Assembly: GCA_030052745.1 (NCBI GenBank)
Contig: JANBVO010000052.1
Location: 149,188-213,187, forward strand
Direction: 5' to 3'
DNA from: Pleurostoma richardsiae
Lineage: Eukaryota; Ascomycota; Sordariomycetes; Calosphaeriales; Pleurostomataceae
Length of the DNA: 64,000 nt
The translations under genes and the position numbers were made by a program. Shown here piece after piece: positions 20,223 to 31,304 of this stretch (positions are counted from its first letter, which is position 1; every line of letters begins with the position of its first letter). The notes beneath the pieces are model-generated. The model did not search any database, was not told the origin of the DNA, and worked only from the letters and a program-made list of their open reading frames with translations.

Positions 20223-21492
20223 CTAGGATTTATCATAACGTCTGGAGCGCAGCCTCGGTAGACTACTCAGCCATCTATCTCGTACCAAGTTCTTGAGTTC
20301 TTGGTATAGTGCTGGACGTTTTGTAGATCGGGATGGACTTGGAGACAAAGACGGGGTCCTACTTCCTGGCCGGCCCTTTGCTTCCGCCGCGAAGTGCCGA
20401 TCCAACGCCTTGTCAAGTTTTTCACAAAGTATCTCTGAAGTAATCTCCAGCGAGGGATTTTGAAGGCCCTGAATATCTCCAACCTTGCTCTCACAGATAA
20501 AGTCTGTTAAAGAGAGCCGCAAAACGCGGTCGGGAACTGCTAGTCCGTTTTCGTTTCGAAACTCCTGTTTTATGATCAGATGAGATTGCGAACAGACAAC
20601 AGGCATACCTACCTGATCTTCAATCACCTGCACGGCCTTTGTTCGATGATTCGCAGTGTCAAGCTCGCTTCGCCATACAGAAAATAATGCCTTTCCATAC
20701 TTGGACTGCCTGCGACTGACGTGTTCATAAATGTCATTGAGGCATACACCAACGACAGTTCGGACACCGCCTCGTGAATATTCAATGTACCGTCTAGCCT
20801 TCCGCTGTAAATCCGACAGTGGCTGGGACCAAGCCACTTCTATTACCAAAGCCGGGTATTTTGGTGCTTGATATCTGAAAGAAACGTCGGGCTGGTACTT
20901 GCTCCTAACATGATGAAATCTTACTTCTCCACTCCCAGACGGGTCAATATCCTCAGCAGTCTTGCGGGTTACTTCTGAGCACGGTATACTCCCTTCCATT
21001 ACTGCTGTAAGCCAGTCTGTTATCATTCTGTTGATCATCATTGCCAGGTTATCATGACAGACTGAAGGCATGCAGATGATAATTTTCTTATCAGGGCCTG
21101 AATAGTCGAATCTATCGAATCATTAGCTGTAAGCTTTTATCCTGTTCAAAAGCATCTTACCGAAGTTCATCATAGAAGAGGGTATGCAGGGTTTTATCCC
21201 CAAATTCTCTTATGAAATTACTTAGTTCACTAAATTCAGTAGGAAGGAGTCTCCTTTCTTTCCGGAGCTCCCCACCCCGACGTTTATACTTCCTATCGTC
21301 CTGTTCGATCAAAGTAAGAGCAACTTTCGCTCGACGACTCATCAGGCGCCGTGCTCGGGCAATTTGTGCCTGAGTAGGAGCATGTCTCGGAGCCAGGCTG
21401 CTAGGAGCGGCTGGAGCTTCTTCAGGGCCTTGTGAATTGAGCTCTTGCTGAGACTGATCGAGAGCGTTGTGTTCGAGAGGTAGCCTGTTCAA
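20223..21492 (-). CDS. PD-(D/E)XK (Uma2-like) nuclease-like protein
   Basis: Two exons are clear: 21492-21161 and 21111-20223, with a 49-nt intron (GTAAGA...ATAG) that joins YDELR to FDYSGPDKK. The nuclease core reads QPDVSFRY, then PALVIEVAWSQ, KARRYIEYSRGGVRTVVG and a later LRLSLTDFICE. The D and E-x-A/S-Q pattern is like Uma2-type restriction-endonuclease folds. The gene at 57.9-59.3 kb is a paralogue with the same intron position. The first exon is open upstream of 21492 (through AAIPSPDHTRTKATLN) to an acceptor-like TAG near 21555, so a further 5' exon is likely and the true start is unresolved. Function is unknown; related domains occur in eukaryotic effector and conflict proteins. Confidence 0.7.
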
Positions 21493-21839
21493 CGTAGCCT
21501 TCGTGCGAGTATGATCTGGTGAAGGTATGGCCGCCGGGTATTGGGTTGTTTGGTGCTACCACGTTGATCTTAGAATGTTAGCCTTGGAAAGATCTAGTGG
21601 CGATAGCGATAGAGTGGGTGGAGGTGACCCTTACGAAGTTGCTGCTAGTTTTGAAGGTATCAGGAATTGAGTGATATGATCCTCTCTACCTGAATTGTTT
21701 GATTGCATCTTTTATGGGACAAAGATTTCCATTAGGTTAGGTGGTGAAAGAGACCTCACGATTCGGTGCTGTAGATATAGCGATCGGTTGAGATGAAGAT
21801 CCTATGCACCTCGTAGCATCTACCTATCATTTATTAGTG

Positions 21840-22200
21840 CGAGGTGAAAGGGTGGATTTGGGATGCGGATCTGGAGACAGGGCGAGAAGAGGATGGATAC
21901 GCGGAAGAAAACGACCAGAAGAGAGCGGCAGAAGAGTTCATCTTATTAAGGTGGGCTAACCTGGTTCAAATTCCAAGATGCATTGCCACAGTTGTCCCGC
22001 ATGCTACAACCAGTGAACTACGGGGTGGCCGCGAAAGTGTGAGACTGTTTACATGTCGGAGTATTGGTAGGCCATCCCCTAACCAATCGCCAAGCAGCGC
22101 GTTGACAAGGGCTAATCTATTGGCTGTGACTGAATCCGTCGCACCCGTGACAAACCCTCCAGGTCGTCGTTTCAGAGCTGATGCAGAAGTGATAGAGCAT
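21840..22200 (+). repeat. Dispersed repeat R3, full-length copy
   Basis: The plus strand matches the reverse complement of 50930-51300 closely along the whole length, including both possible reading frames. The shared open frame (ILLRWANLVQI, VVPHAT, GRPSPNQSPSS, RANLLAVTESV) therefore reflects repeat identity rather than an independent gene. Neither copy has a recognisable domain. Confidence 0.8.
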
Positions 22201-22224
22201 TCCAATAAGCTAAAAGAGACCGGA

Positions 22225-22340
22225 ACGCCATCCACCTAGCCATCCTACCCACCGTCTGCCCACTAGTACAGCACAGAAGATGACGGGCACTGTCATCCGC
22301 GAGCGCAAACCTGCCTGATCGGATCGACGTTCACGCCTTC
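22225..22340 (+). repeat. Dispersed repeat R4, copy 1
   Basis: The segment shares CCATCCT(A/G)CCC(A/G)CCGTCTGCCC, ACTAGTACAGC and CGACGTTCACGCC, in order, with 59545-59665. It is short and non-coding. Confidence 0.65.
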
Positions 22341-22368
22341 CAACAATCTAACCCAGCGCTGAATAGGA

Positions 22369-24231
22369 CTACGTAGCGGCTCCATATGATGACTGTCCTT
22401 CGTCCTCCGCCCAGCTGAGAGTTCCATCGTCATTCCTATGAAAGTAGCGTCGGATTGTCTCGTCCCATTGCCAATACGCGTTGCTCACCCCAATATCCTC
22501 TGATTGCTGTGTGCTTCTGGACGTGCTGCTGTTACGGCGCGACGACGATGACTTGCGCTTCTTGCCACCGCAAATATCGGAGCCGTCAGAAGGCGGCGGG
22601 CGGGACTTCGCCGCCTCAGAAGCCTTCTTTCTGCTCTCTTCAAGGAGGGTGTCCAGAGAAGACCGAATCTCGTTCAGTCTCTTGTCCCTTCCCCAGTCGA
22701 TGATGTTGCGAACGTACTTGCGAAACTCGATGTAATCCTTCGGCTTCTGAAGTAGGAAACTATCAATGTTTGCCATGTAATAATCCAGTTCGTTGTGTTT
22801 CCATGAGATATATAGTCGCGCTTCTGAGCCGCTCATCGCGATGGAGAACGCAGCACTGCTGATTGGACGAATTTCATCACTTTTGCACTGTTCCAGCTGG
22901 TGGTTAAGGCGTTCGGCAACATTGACACAGGATGCCGATCCCCCGAGACATTGATTCGTGGCCACCCACATGCTCCCACTATCACCCTTGAACTCGATGA
23001 TGAAGAACGGATATAGCAAGCCATTGTACTGATTATTAGCTACCATCTCAGTCCCCATGGAGATCAGCTGAGCCTGTTGCTGGGGAAAGGCGGCCTGCCG
23101 GTTGTAGCCGTAGAGCATGTCGGGCACGGGGTTGCTGACTCTGAGCTTGGATCCGGCATTGGGGACGGTGTGCCTGGCCATTGGCTGTCTGTCACTGTGG
23201 TCCAGAACGTCTCCTGGACGGGACTTAGGGAAGATTTTATCCTTGAAATAATCTTCAACTTTTGGTTCCCCAGCGCCAATCCAGAGTTCATTCAACTCAG
23301 CATCTTGCCAAACTTCTTCCTGCGATGGGCCGGGTGAGTCTCGATCTCTGCGCACGTAATTGACAAGGTCGGCGACTTCACTCGGAAACTGCTCCCGGAG
23401 TGGGCGCATGTAGATGTTGTTCGCAGCCAAATTCATGTCTCGGTAGAGTGGATCCTCGACAAGGCTTCGTCCGGACGCTCGTGAAGAGCTTAGAGTAAAC
23501 CCGGTGACATCCGACGGAGCGACCGATACGCCATCACTGTCTGCGCGTGACCGAGACCGAGTCGATGCCGGCGTCGGCGGCACCGCGAACCCATCGGCAT
23601 CCCGTGTATAACCCATCTGAGGTGCCGATTTCGCAAGTCGTCTCGAGATAGGTTCACTGACTGGCTGGCTCAGGTAACTGTCCGACCGGGAGCGTGTATC
23701 TCGACCAGAACCAAGTGACTCGAGCCACTCGGAAATAAACCTGTGCGAAGGGGAGCGAGGGCTCGGCTCGAAGGGCTCGACGAGTCTCTCGAGGAAGGCG
23801 GCGCGTGGGGGCTTCGGCTTCGGATGCTGAATAATTGTCGTCTGCTTCGTTATTAGCAGTTGATCCGTGGATGGGCAGGCATGTCGCCGTACCTTGTCTG
23901 CGGGTTGAGATTCTTCTCCCTCTTCTCCTTCCTCGGCTTCAGTCGATATTCGTGGTCTCTTCGCAGCCGAGTCGTCGGTCTCGTCCAGCCGCCTTTTTCT
24001 CGATTGGGCCGGCACGTCTTGGAGCGCTGTCGTTGGAGATGGCACACCCTCGTTCGGCGGATGCTCTATATCATACGGGGTCAACTCATCACACATCTCG
24101 ACAGAATGATGCCAAGTCAACGACATACCTGTACCCTCTCCTGCGACAGCGTTGAGCAGCTGTTCTTGCAGGAACTGGGATGGATTCATACGAGGTCGCC
24201 TGAGCTGAGCCTTGGACACTCTATAACCCAT
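22369..24231 (-). CDS. DUF7924-like PD-(D/E)XK-type protein (up to 620 aa)
   Basis: The C-terminal half matches the fungal DUF7924 type: NNQYNGLLYPFFIIEFKGD, WVATNQCLGGSASCVN and RLYISWKHNELDYYMANID. EFK supplies an E-x-K nuclease-like pair. The N-terminal 250 residues are Ser/Arg/Pro-rich, with KRRLDETDDSAAKRPR as a possible nuclear signal. Two stretches look like retained introns of 3n length. One is 63 nt (GTATGT...ATAG, about 24131-24069) and one 51 nt (GTACGG...GCTAATAAC...GCAG, about 23892-23842). Both leave the frame open, so the mature protein may be shorter. ATG 24189 (MNPSQFLQE) is an alternative start. A second nuclease-like gene lies immediately upstream on the same strand. Confidence 0.75.
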   Translation of the reverse strand: MGYRVSKAQLRRPRMNPSQFLQEQLLNAVAGEGTGMSLTWHHSVEMCDELTPYDIEHPPNEGVPSPTTALQDVPAQSRKRRLDETDDSAAKRPRISTEAEEGEEGEESQPADKVRRHACPSTDQLLITKQTTIIQHPKPKPPRAAFLERLVEPFEPSPRSPSHRFISEWLESLGSGRDTRSRSDSYLSQPVSEPISRRLAKSAPQMGYTRDADGFAVPPTPASTRSRSRADSDGVSVAPSDVTGFTLSSSRASGRSLVEDPLYRDMNLAANNIYMRPLREQFPSEVADLVNYVRRDRDSPGPSQEEVWQDAELNELWIGAGEPKVEDYFKDKIFPKSRPGDVLDHSDRQPMARHTVPNAGSKLRVSNPVPDMLYGYNRQAAFPQQQAQLISMGTEMVANNQYNGLLYPFFIIEFKGDSGSMWVATNQCLGGSASCVNVAERLNHQLEQCKSDEIRPISSAAFSIAMSGSEARLYISWKHNELDYYMANIDSFLLQKPKDYIEFRKYVRNIIDWGRDKRLNEIRSSLDTLLEESRKKASEAAKSRPPPSDGSDICGGKKRKSSSSRRNSSTSRSTQQSEDIGVSNAYWQWDETIRRYFHRNDDGTLSWAEDEGQSSYGAAT

Positions 24232-24476
24232 GATGGAAGCGCCCTCGCAGTGTGAAGGAGATGAATTGTGGTCAGGCTGGCCGACAGAACGGCCTGCTTC
24301 GTGCGGGGTTGAGCGTGGAAATATATCGTGGTTGGCTACTGGCGCGAGGATTTAGGCAGGAAACGGGCGCTTAAAATTGATTGGCTCTGCTTGACTGGCA
24401 CCGACAGGGACTCCACTCTATGGGACACCACGTGGTCTGTGCTCGCGGTCAAAGAATGGTCGGCGTAGGCCACTAT

Positions 24477-25958
24477 CTAGAGTAGCTGGTGAGTGAAGGG
24501 GTCGCAATGCAAATAATCCTCGACGCCGCGCCACAATCGCTTCCCATGGTTCTTCTTGTACTCGAGGCATTTTGCCTCAACTGCCCTTGCCGCCTTTTGT
24601 AGGTGGCCCCAGAGCTCCCCGATCGCGTAGCCTACCATAATCTTCTCGAAAATGTCCACGACCTTCTCCCTGGTAAAGTCAGGACCGCTAGCCTCGAAGA
24701 AGTCGTCAAACACAAACTGCAGTGGGTAGCCTTCAACGATGGAGTACATGGCGGGAACTTCGTCGGGCTGTCCGCGCTGTTCGGTCGCACGATCGTCCGT
24801 GGTGCGACAAGCCCGATGGACACGGATCTTGATGCCTTTGCTTGTCGATACGCCTGAGAAGAATCTGACCTTGTCGAAGAACGTGCGGACGTGCTCATCG
24901 CCAGCTTCTCTGAAGAGCTCGTACATGTTGTGGAGAGATTGGCTGGCATTGTTCAGATTCTGCAGAAGTGCAACTTCATACTCGGAAGTGTCGGATGCAT
25001 TTTTCCCTTCGATCGTCATAAAGTGAAAGACGCGAGCCTCCCTCCCTGTTGCTTGTCCTTCGTAGCAGAACAAGCTCCTCATTGCGTTGGGGAGCTCTTG
25101 CCAACTTTTTCTCTGAAAGATAGCGTACTGGCGAAATGCTAAGGCCAGGTCTGCTTTCGGCTGTGTAAGACCTCTTGGCTGCGGGTCGAACAGGACTCTT
25201 GACGGCATTGGGGGGCACTTCCAGATTTGCTTAACGGCAAAATCGAGAACAGGTTGGCTGGCTTCCTCTCGACCGTAGATGAACCGATGCCGATCGATCA
25301 TTGCCATCATGATCGTGTACTGGAAGACCGATTCTAGAGGGTCGTCTCGGGTTTTCTGTAGGTCGAGCGTCCACGCGCGGATTTGACGTCTGTTCTCTGG
25401 CAGCGCCTCTGGTGTCTTCGCAGTGAGCGACTTGACGTGTTCGAGGTATGTGTCGTGGCAAGGCTCCAGCGCCACGTTGCGCTCCCCGAGTCCTACACGA
25501 AAGTGTTCTTGGTCCGTTGGGTTGATTCGGCCTCCGGTTCTGCCCATACCAGGATCTGACAGCACTTGCTTGAGCAGCTCGAGCGTCGATGCGTTGAGAG
25601 GAGGCAGGTATCCTATATATCTATAGAACGATACCAGCGAATCTGCATCCGCAGAGGTGGAGGAGTTTGTATCTGAGCTCACGGTCTCGGAGCTCTCGTA
25701 GAAGGACGTCCTCGGGTCATCGTCCAGAGAGACAGGGTCGTCAGTCTGAGGTGTCTCGGCCGGGCCTCCCCAGGCAAGCCTGCTTGCTGGGCTTGGGAAA
25801 GAGGCTCTCAGATCCGAAAGATAGGCGTCATTTGACGTATTGTTGTTCGGATGCATGCTGAACTTTAGTGGGAGGGACTCGCATGCTATGGGCCGTTCGG
25901 GAGGGCCACAAGAACGGTTCGATTGTGTGAGTCTGTAGGGGCTCTTGTATGTACTCAA
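24477..25958 (-). CDS. Fungal PD-(D/E)XK-like protein (493 aa)
   Basis: The pattern is known from a large family of fungal accessory proteins with a degenerate restriction-endonuclease fold: QPKADLALAF supplies the acidic residue and FHFMTIEGK the E-x-K pair. Downstream come LLQNLNNASQSLHNMYELFREAG and FFDKVRFFSGV. The N-terminal 130 residues are Ser/Thr/Asp-rich and probably flexible. The frame has no obvious intron. MHPNNN at residue 35 is an alternative start. The gene lies 250 bp upstream of the DUF7924-like gene on the same strand. Catalytic activity is not demonstrated by sequence alone. Confidence 0.7.
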   Translation of the reverse strand: MSTYKSPYRLTQSNRSCGPPERPIACESLPLKFSMHPNNNTSNDAYLSDLRASFPSPASRLAWGGPAETPQTDDPVSLDDDPRTSFYESSETVSSDTNSSTSADADSLVSFYRYIGYLPPLNASTLELLKQVLSDPGMGRTGGRINPTDQEHFRVGLGERNVALEPCHDTYLEHVKSLTAKTPEALPENRRQIRAWTLDLQKTRDDPLESVFQYTIMMAMIDRHRFIYGREEASQPVLDFAVKQIWKCPPMPSRVLFDPQPRGLTQPKADLALAFRQYAIFQRKSWQELPNAMRSLFCYEGQATGREARVFHFMTIEGKNASDTSEYEVALLQNLNNASQSLHNMYELFREAGDEHVRTFFDKVRFFSGVSTSKGIKIRVHRACRTTDDRATEQRGQPDEVPAMYSIVEGYPLQFVFDDFFEASGPDFTREKVVDIFEKIMVGYAIGELWGHLQKAARAVEAKCLEYKKNHGKRLWRGVEDYLHCDPFTHQLL

Positions 25959-26251
25959 GACACGCTCTACGTGTGACTCATTAAGACTGCTAGGTTAGCA
26001 GACCGTGTGCACCATGCTAGGCAGCAATCGCGGAGTCCTGGTCTTTGCGCGTCTCTTCGGCTCGCGCCTGCAGTGGTGAAACTGGCCATGGTTGTTGGAG
26101 GCCAATCATTCTCGAGCCATGCGCCGCACATCCATTTAGCCACAGAGAGGTATTTAGGACGGATACTCTGCTCTGTCAATGGCTGCATCTAAGGTTCTGA
26201 TACGTTCCGCATAAGAACGCGTGGAGCCGCGCCCAGAGTTGTCACCCGACA

Positions 26252-28700
26252 ATGTTCCGTACTACCGCTCCTCGGGTGACCGAGTCTCACAATAGCGCAT
26301 CGAACTCGGACAAGGACAAGAAGAGAAAGTCAAGCTCAAAGTAAATTCAGGGAAAGCGTTGAATGATCCGTGCGCCAAACCCGTTTGGAGATTCCGTCAC
26401 GAAAACCTGGCGACGCCGTGCCCCAAGTCCGACTCGCAGCTGACGGAGAACGATAAATAAACGACAAACGACAGGCGGCAAACCACCCTCGTCGATACCG
26501 CTGTCGTTGCCAGTCGTGGGTCCCGCTGTACAATCTCAAGGACGGCAATCAACAAAGGGGCGTCGCGATTCTAAGCTCGCAATGGAAGCGAGGGAGGTTA
26601 ATAGCCGCCGCATGAGGGAGGCGTGAGTGACATCGCCCCCGTGTGTCTACCGTGCCAGGATAGTGTTGACGGAGCTCAAGCATCGTGGGCATCGACATCG
26701 GCAGCGCCAATGCAAAGTGTTGTGTGGTCGCCATGAACGCTAACGGGAAACATGACACGTTCCCCGTTGAAAACACAACGTGGGACTTTCGCCGGGACAA
26801 CCCTGGTGACTTCCCAGCGTTCTGCGCTCCTTTTGAGGATGACCCCCTACAGTACATTGGGGGTGCCGCCTACCCAAAGCCCCGTCACGTCTCCATCAAG
26901 TATCTCATGTACCTCCTGTCGGGAGTGGAGGACAGGATCCTGAAGCACTACCCCATCTCCAGCGAGCTGCGCGAATGGGCGCGCAAGCCCATGTTCCAGA
27001 GCACTGCCCTGACTATCTTGGAAAAGTTTGTCGCCATGCTGAAGGAAGCCATTGTGAACGTCTGCCAGCGCAACTCACTACTACCTCGGAAAATAGTCAT
27101 CTGCACTCCGCCTCATTGGGGGAGGAAGTTCGAAAGGATATACGAGCACATCTTCGCCAATGTGTTCCCCGAGATAGACACAAATGACATGCTGTTCTGC
27201 GGCGAGTCCGAGGGGCTCGCACATTATATGATGCACAGCCAGTGCGAAGAACTGCGGGGAGACCTTACGAACAGGGGGTCTCCGTGGGACGTGGTCTTGT
27301 GTCTCGATTGTGGTGGCCACTCTGCTGTCTGTCTTTCCCCTTTCGCTGCTCGTCTAGAAGCGTGGGCTAACATGGATGGAAGAGCGGTACTATCTACGAG
27401 CTGGAACGAGACGAGGACGGAAGGATCAAAACCTTTGTCGAGATAGATACAAAAGGTACGCATACCAGCGTCGAGAGCCTGCAAAGTCATACCTGCTAAC
27501 TATCATGGCATCTAGCGGCTCCTGGAGGATCCGAGATGTGGAAGTTCCTTTCCCAGCAAGAGTATTTCAAGACAGAAGAGAAATTTCCCGCGAATGGCGA
27601 CAGCCGCATCTTCAAACGGGTCGGGCGTTGGGTCGAGAAATTCACAGATTGGATGCTGAACGGCGCCACCCAGATCGAGGATTTGGACCTTCAGTTGGAG
27701 ACCATCAATCAATGCTATACGAAGGCCTTTGAGGGTGTTATACTGCTCTCGGAGAGGCTGATCAACACCCTCGTCGCTTGTGGTTCGCCCAACATGGGCA
27801 TCATTGCGACGGGAGGGAGCGTCGTCGCCGGCGAAGTCCGCAGGCACCTAATCGATTATTGTACCCAGCGGAATATCCCCATTAAGTTTGCGGACCAGTT
27901 GGGCATGGCATCCCGGTGAGTTCGAGACAAATGTGACCCAAAGGGGGACGACCTGCTGACTGTGTGCCAGGTCAACCGCTGTCTGTCAAGGAGCTGCTGT
28001 GAGCTGCACTTATGAACCTCGGCCCGTCGAAGAGACCTTGAAGCATGACATGGCCATGGGTATAGAAATGAAGAAGCAACCGCCCGACCAGTGGGGCGAA
28101 GCAGTGCCCCTATGGCCTCTGGTGTGTCATTTGAGTTGGAATTCCCCGACAGCCTCAACTTACTGACGCACTCTATAGGAAGAGAGTGCAAAGGGAGAAA
28201 CGATAGTGCACTACACCGACGAGTGCAAGCGACGGCTTCTCATCTGTCCTAATTACTCAACTACAGTTGATAGAAGTGAACTGACCTGGTACCCCATCTA
28301 CAATTTGAGTGTGCAGAAGAAACCAGGGCGCTACAAGATAAAGACGGAATTAACGACTGAAAACGCACAGAGCTATGTGACGTTGACGGAGACGCCCCTG
28401 AACAACACTGGAAGAAGAAACAAGATCACCAATAACCTCATCAAGCCGACGGTTACGAAGCTCCCTCTTTTCTTCCGCAATCAGAACCTTGCGGTGCACG
28501 TGGACGATATTAAGCTAGTCAGAATGGCCGAAGACCAGTGTGAAGCTGCCCAGGTTCGCCCAGGGGAGAGGCACGAAGCCGATATGGTGAGCGAGGTGAA
28601 GAAGTTGTCGCAGGATACTCCACTCCAGATGACGACGAAGAGGCAAAGAGAGCTAGGCGCGCTGCCACAGCGAAGGCGGAAAAAGCGCACGAGGGTCTAG
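26252..28700 (+). CDS. Hsp70-like ATPase (626 aa)
   Basis: Six exons fit: 26252-26340, 26681-27326, 27383-27455, 27516-27915, 27971-28121 and 28179-28700, together 627 codons. Introns carry clear CTAAC branch sites (GGCTAACATG, TGCTAACT). The actin-like ATPase fold shows VGIDIGSANAK (phosphate 1), VLCLDCGGHS (phosphate 2) and IIATGGSVV (adenosine loop). This matches the divergent fungal Hsp70-like group often found beside NLR and conflict genes, not a housekeeping Hsp70, and the substrate-binding half is poorly conserved. Exon 1 has a Ser/Lys-rich start (SNSDKDKKRKSSS) typical of that group. Intron 1 is 340 nt, far longer than the others; the donor at 27327 (GTCTGT) is weak. Both junctions need transcript support. 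Confidence 0.75.
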
Positions 28701-29400
28701 AGATTGATTTCGAAGGCAAGGGGACGAAAAGTGTTTCCGGTCTCGGGTGTGTATGGCCAGGATGGGTTTATGAGTGTGCGGCTTTCGCGGTGGGAGTAAG
28801 AGGTATTAGATGGGCGGGTAGGTGATGCGCTAGAAAGTGCTCGGCTCATGATTCTCGCTTTCAATACCCTAGATGGTGAGCCAGCTCCTGGAGCAGGGCG
28901 ATGGATGTGAACGAAAATCACTGTGACGGCCGGACGGCCTGACGGCCACGGCGCTCTCTTGGGCAGCTGAAGAACTGTACCCAGGAATCAGCGCTGTAAC
29001 ATGATGCAAGACCGGTTATCCCCGGTGGGCACCTCATTCCGACGAGCTCTCGGCAGGACGCTAGGAAGTTGATGCAGCGCGGTTTCGCTCCGATATTGTA
29101 CCTGCCGTGTCAGGTACTCGGACCATCTAACTCGGCTTCTTTCAAACACAAAGTGCAGTTTTTAGTAATGTACATTCAGACGACAGTGCGATACTTATCT
29201 AGTAGATGAATTACAGGACAAAGAACTAGGAGAAGAGCAGCAATCCCCCGAGTTGGACCCTAAAAATCAAGTCATTGTCTCAAAGGTCACTCAGTGTTAC
29301 TTTCTTGTAAATTTGGAAACCGAGTGATGTGCAGTACTGCGCTTTCAATACAGTACCCTTCGAGACGCGATGTGCATCCTCGCGACAGTACATCAGAGGC
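28701..29400. other. Intergenic, no gene seen
   Basis: The frames are short and without motifs. CAGTACTG/TACAGTAC palindromes occur at about 29332-29395. Confidence 0.5.
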
Positions 29401-29419
29401 TAAGAGCCGCACTGTACCG

Positions 29420-29712
29420 CAGTTCGTCCAATAACTGACCACTGGCAAAGTTAGCAGTATGGTAAGCCACTTTCGGCGCTGACACCGAATGACGCGGTGT
29501 GGCTGACACAGCCACCATCTCCTCTAGACACAGAGCAACGATTGCCGTCTCTGGGAAGAGCCAGTTCCGGACCTAGTCTGGCATACACTCGTCAACCATG
29601 GAGCTTTGCAAGAAGCATTCAAGGGCCATCTGTCCTGACGGCCCGCCTAGCTGACGATGATATTCTAGACAGAAGAAGAACGAGCCGAGGCTCTCTTCGA
29701 CATGGCAGCGAC
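29420..29712 (+). repeat. Dispersed repeats R1 (29505-29710) and R2-related end (29420-29510)
   Basis: The right part matches 2090-2335 in reverse. The left part (GTCCAATAACTGACCAC...AAGCCACTTTCGGCGCTGACAC...GTGGCTGACACAG) matches the sequence flanking the MULE at 51724-51788 and 57183-57215, and is related in reverse to 9655-9720 and 32735-32850. The two parts abut here, so they may be one longer element. Confidence 0.75.
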
Positions 29713-30280
29713 TACCGGCTTGAATGCCGAGTACGGCACACCACCACCCATGCACTACACCGAAAGGCTCCAGTTAACTGTCGGATTCTTTGGGCATTCC
29801 GAGTGTCGTCAATTTCATTCACGAGCCCTGTGCGACGCAATTTGAGAACAATCTGTCGTAGTAGATCGTGGCTAAGCCTCGGGCGGTGAACCCGAAGAGG
29901 CTGGTTAAGAATGGTGAATGGTGGCGGCTGTCCAAGCGATAGTCCGACCTGATGGGACAAAGGTAGAAGCACACTAAATTAGGGTGCGAGGTTCGCGTAG
30001 GGCAGCCAACCATTAAGCGCCAGCATCCACAAGCGCGACGGGAACAGCATCCTACCAAAAGTATCCCGAACCTGCCTCATTCTCCTATAAGAAGCATGGT
30101 GCTTCGGCCATGTTCTTAAAATTGGAAGATCCAGTCTCGCTCAGCCGCTTCTTACTAGAGAGACGCTTCCTTTTTTTACTTATTGGGATGCATCCGTGAA
30201 GTCGTACGTAGCCCTGCTCCCTGGTCTCGAGTTTTTATTTCGCTCTGGAAAGCTCAGTCAGCTCAGCTGGACGACTTCAC

Positions 30281-31069
30281 ATGGCTAAGCTCAGAGACTT
30301 CCCTCGATTCCCGCAGCTGCCAGTCGAAATACGCTTGATGGTATGGGAAGAGACATGGCCGGAACCTCGAGTTATTGAGGTCACCAATGGTGAAGTTACT
30401 GGAGCAACTGACTCCGATGACTCTTCGACGAGCTCGGGCGATGATCTTCTCGAATTCCTTTCCCTGCGCCTGACATGCTCTCTATCGGCATGGATGCAAA
30501 ATTGTCCCAATATATGCCACAGGAGCCTGGAAGAGGAGGACCCTCTCGAGGATTGCCCATATCCGGATGCGCTCCACGTCTGCAGCGAATCTCGAACACG
30601 CACACTGAGGAGGTTCCTGCGCATGTAACATTCGGAGCTGGATCTTACATTTTACTTCAACCATCAGTCCGACATTCTTTGGCTCAGCGAGGATGCTACG
30701 AGCACTCAAGGGCAGTTGGATGAGTTAGAAGTCCACTATGGCGACCAGTCAAAAATGCTCTCATCGAGGAGGATGAATGGGATTCCAGAAAGTACATACT
30801 AGACTCTCTGGACATGCTCAAGGGACTTCGCACTGTCCAAATCGTCCTCGACCCTTACCAGTATGCCGATGATTCCGCCTTCTCTCCTCCGGATCATCCC
30901 TCGACTCCACTTTCTCGGAGGGAAGAACTGGATTGTTCAGTACATGGATTTCATGCATAATATCTACCGCCAGTGTCACCTGTCGGATTATGTGCAGGAC
31001 AGCGATGGTGAAGATGATATGGATGACGATGGTGACGAGGGTGCCGAAAATGAGAATAGTGAGGGATGA
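30281..31069 (+). pseudogene. 2EXR/F-box-like gene, broken by a TAA and a frameshift
   Basis: The N-terminus is a clear fungal 2EXR-type motif: FPRFPQLPVEIRLMVWEETWPEPRVIEV. The frame ends at TAA 30626-30628 after RRFLRM, but the same frame continues with SELDLTFYFNHQSDILWLSED, so the TAA is a nonsense change. Near 30750 the coding signal moves to another frame (IEEDEWDSRKYILDSLDMLKGL). An acidic tail (SDGEDDMDDDGDEG) lies in yet another frame near 31000. TAA from CAA is a CpA-to-TpA change. The tail region resembles 48480-48600. Confidence 0.75.
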
Positions 31070-31304
31070 AAGGAGACCACCGGGACGTGAAGATGTTATC
31101 CTCTACTAGGCTCAGAGTTCGAGGGCCTCTACAAGACGTTCCTCGAAAAAGGTAAACTCGTCAGTGGCGATGATGTGATGCCATCCAAAAGAGTCAAGCG
31201 CCGCACATCTTACAGTGCCCTACACCTGTAGCCGGTGCGGTGGATGCAAGCAGCGTCTGAGACATCAGTTACTCTATCTTGACTGGGCTAATTTATTTTC
31301 CTGA

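Noticed and set aside
21844-22239. Open frame of 131 residues in repeat R3
   Set aside because: It has similarity only to the other R3 copy, shows no domain, and similarity continues outside the frame, so it is treated as repeat, not gene.
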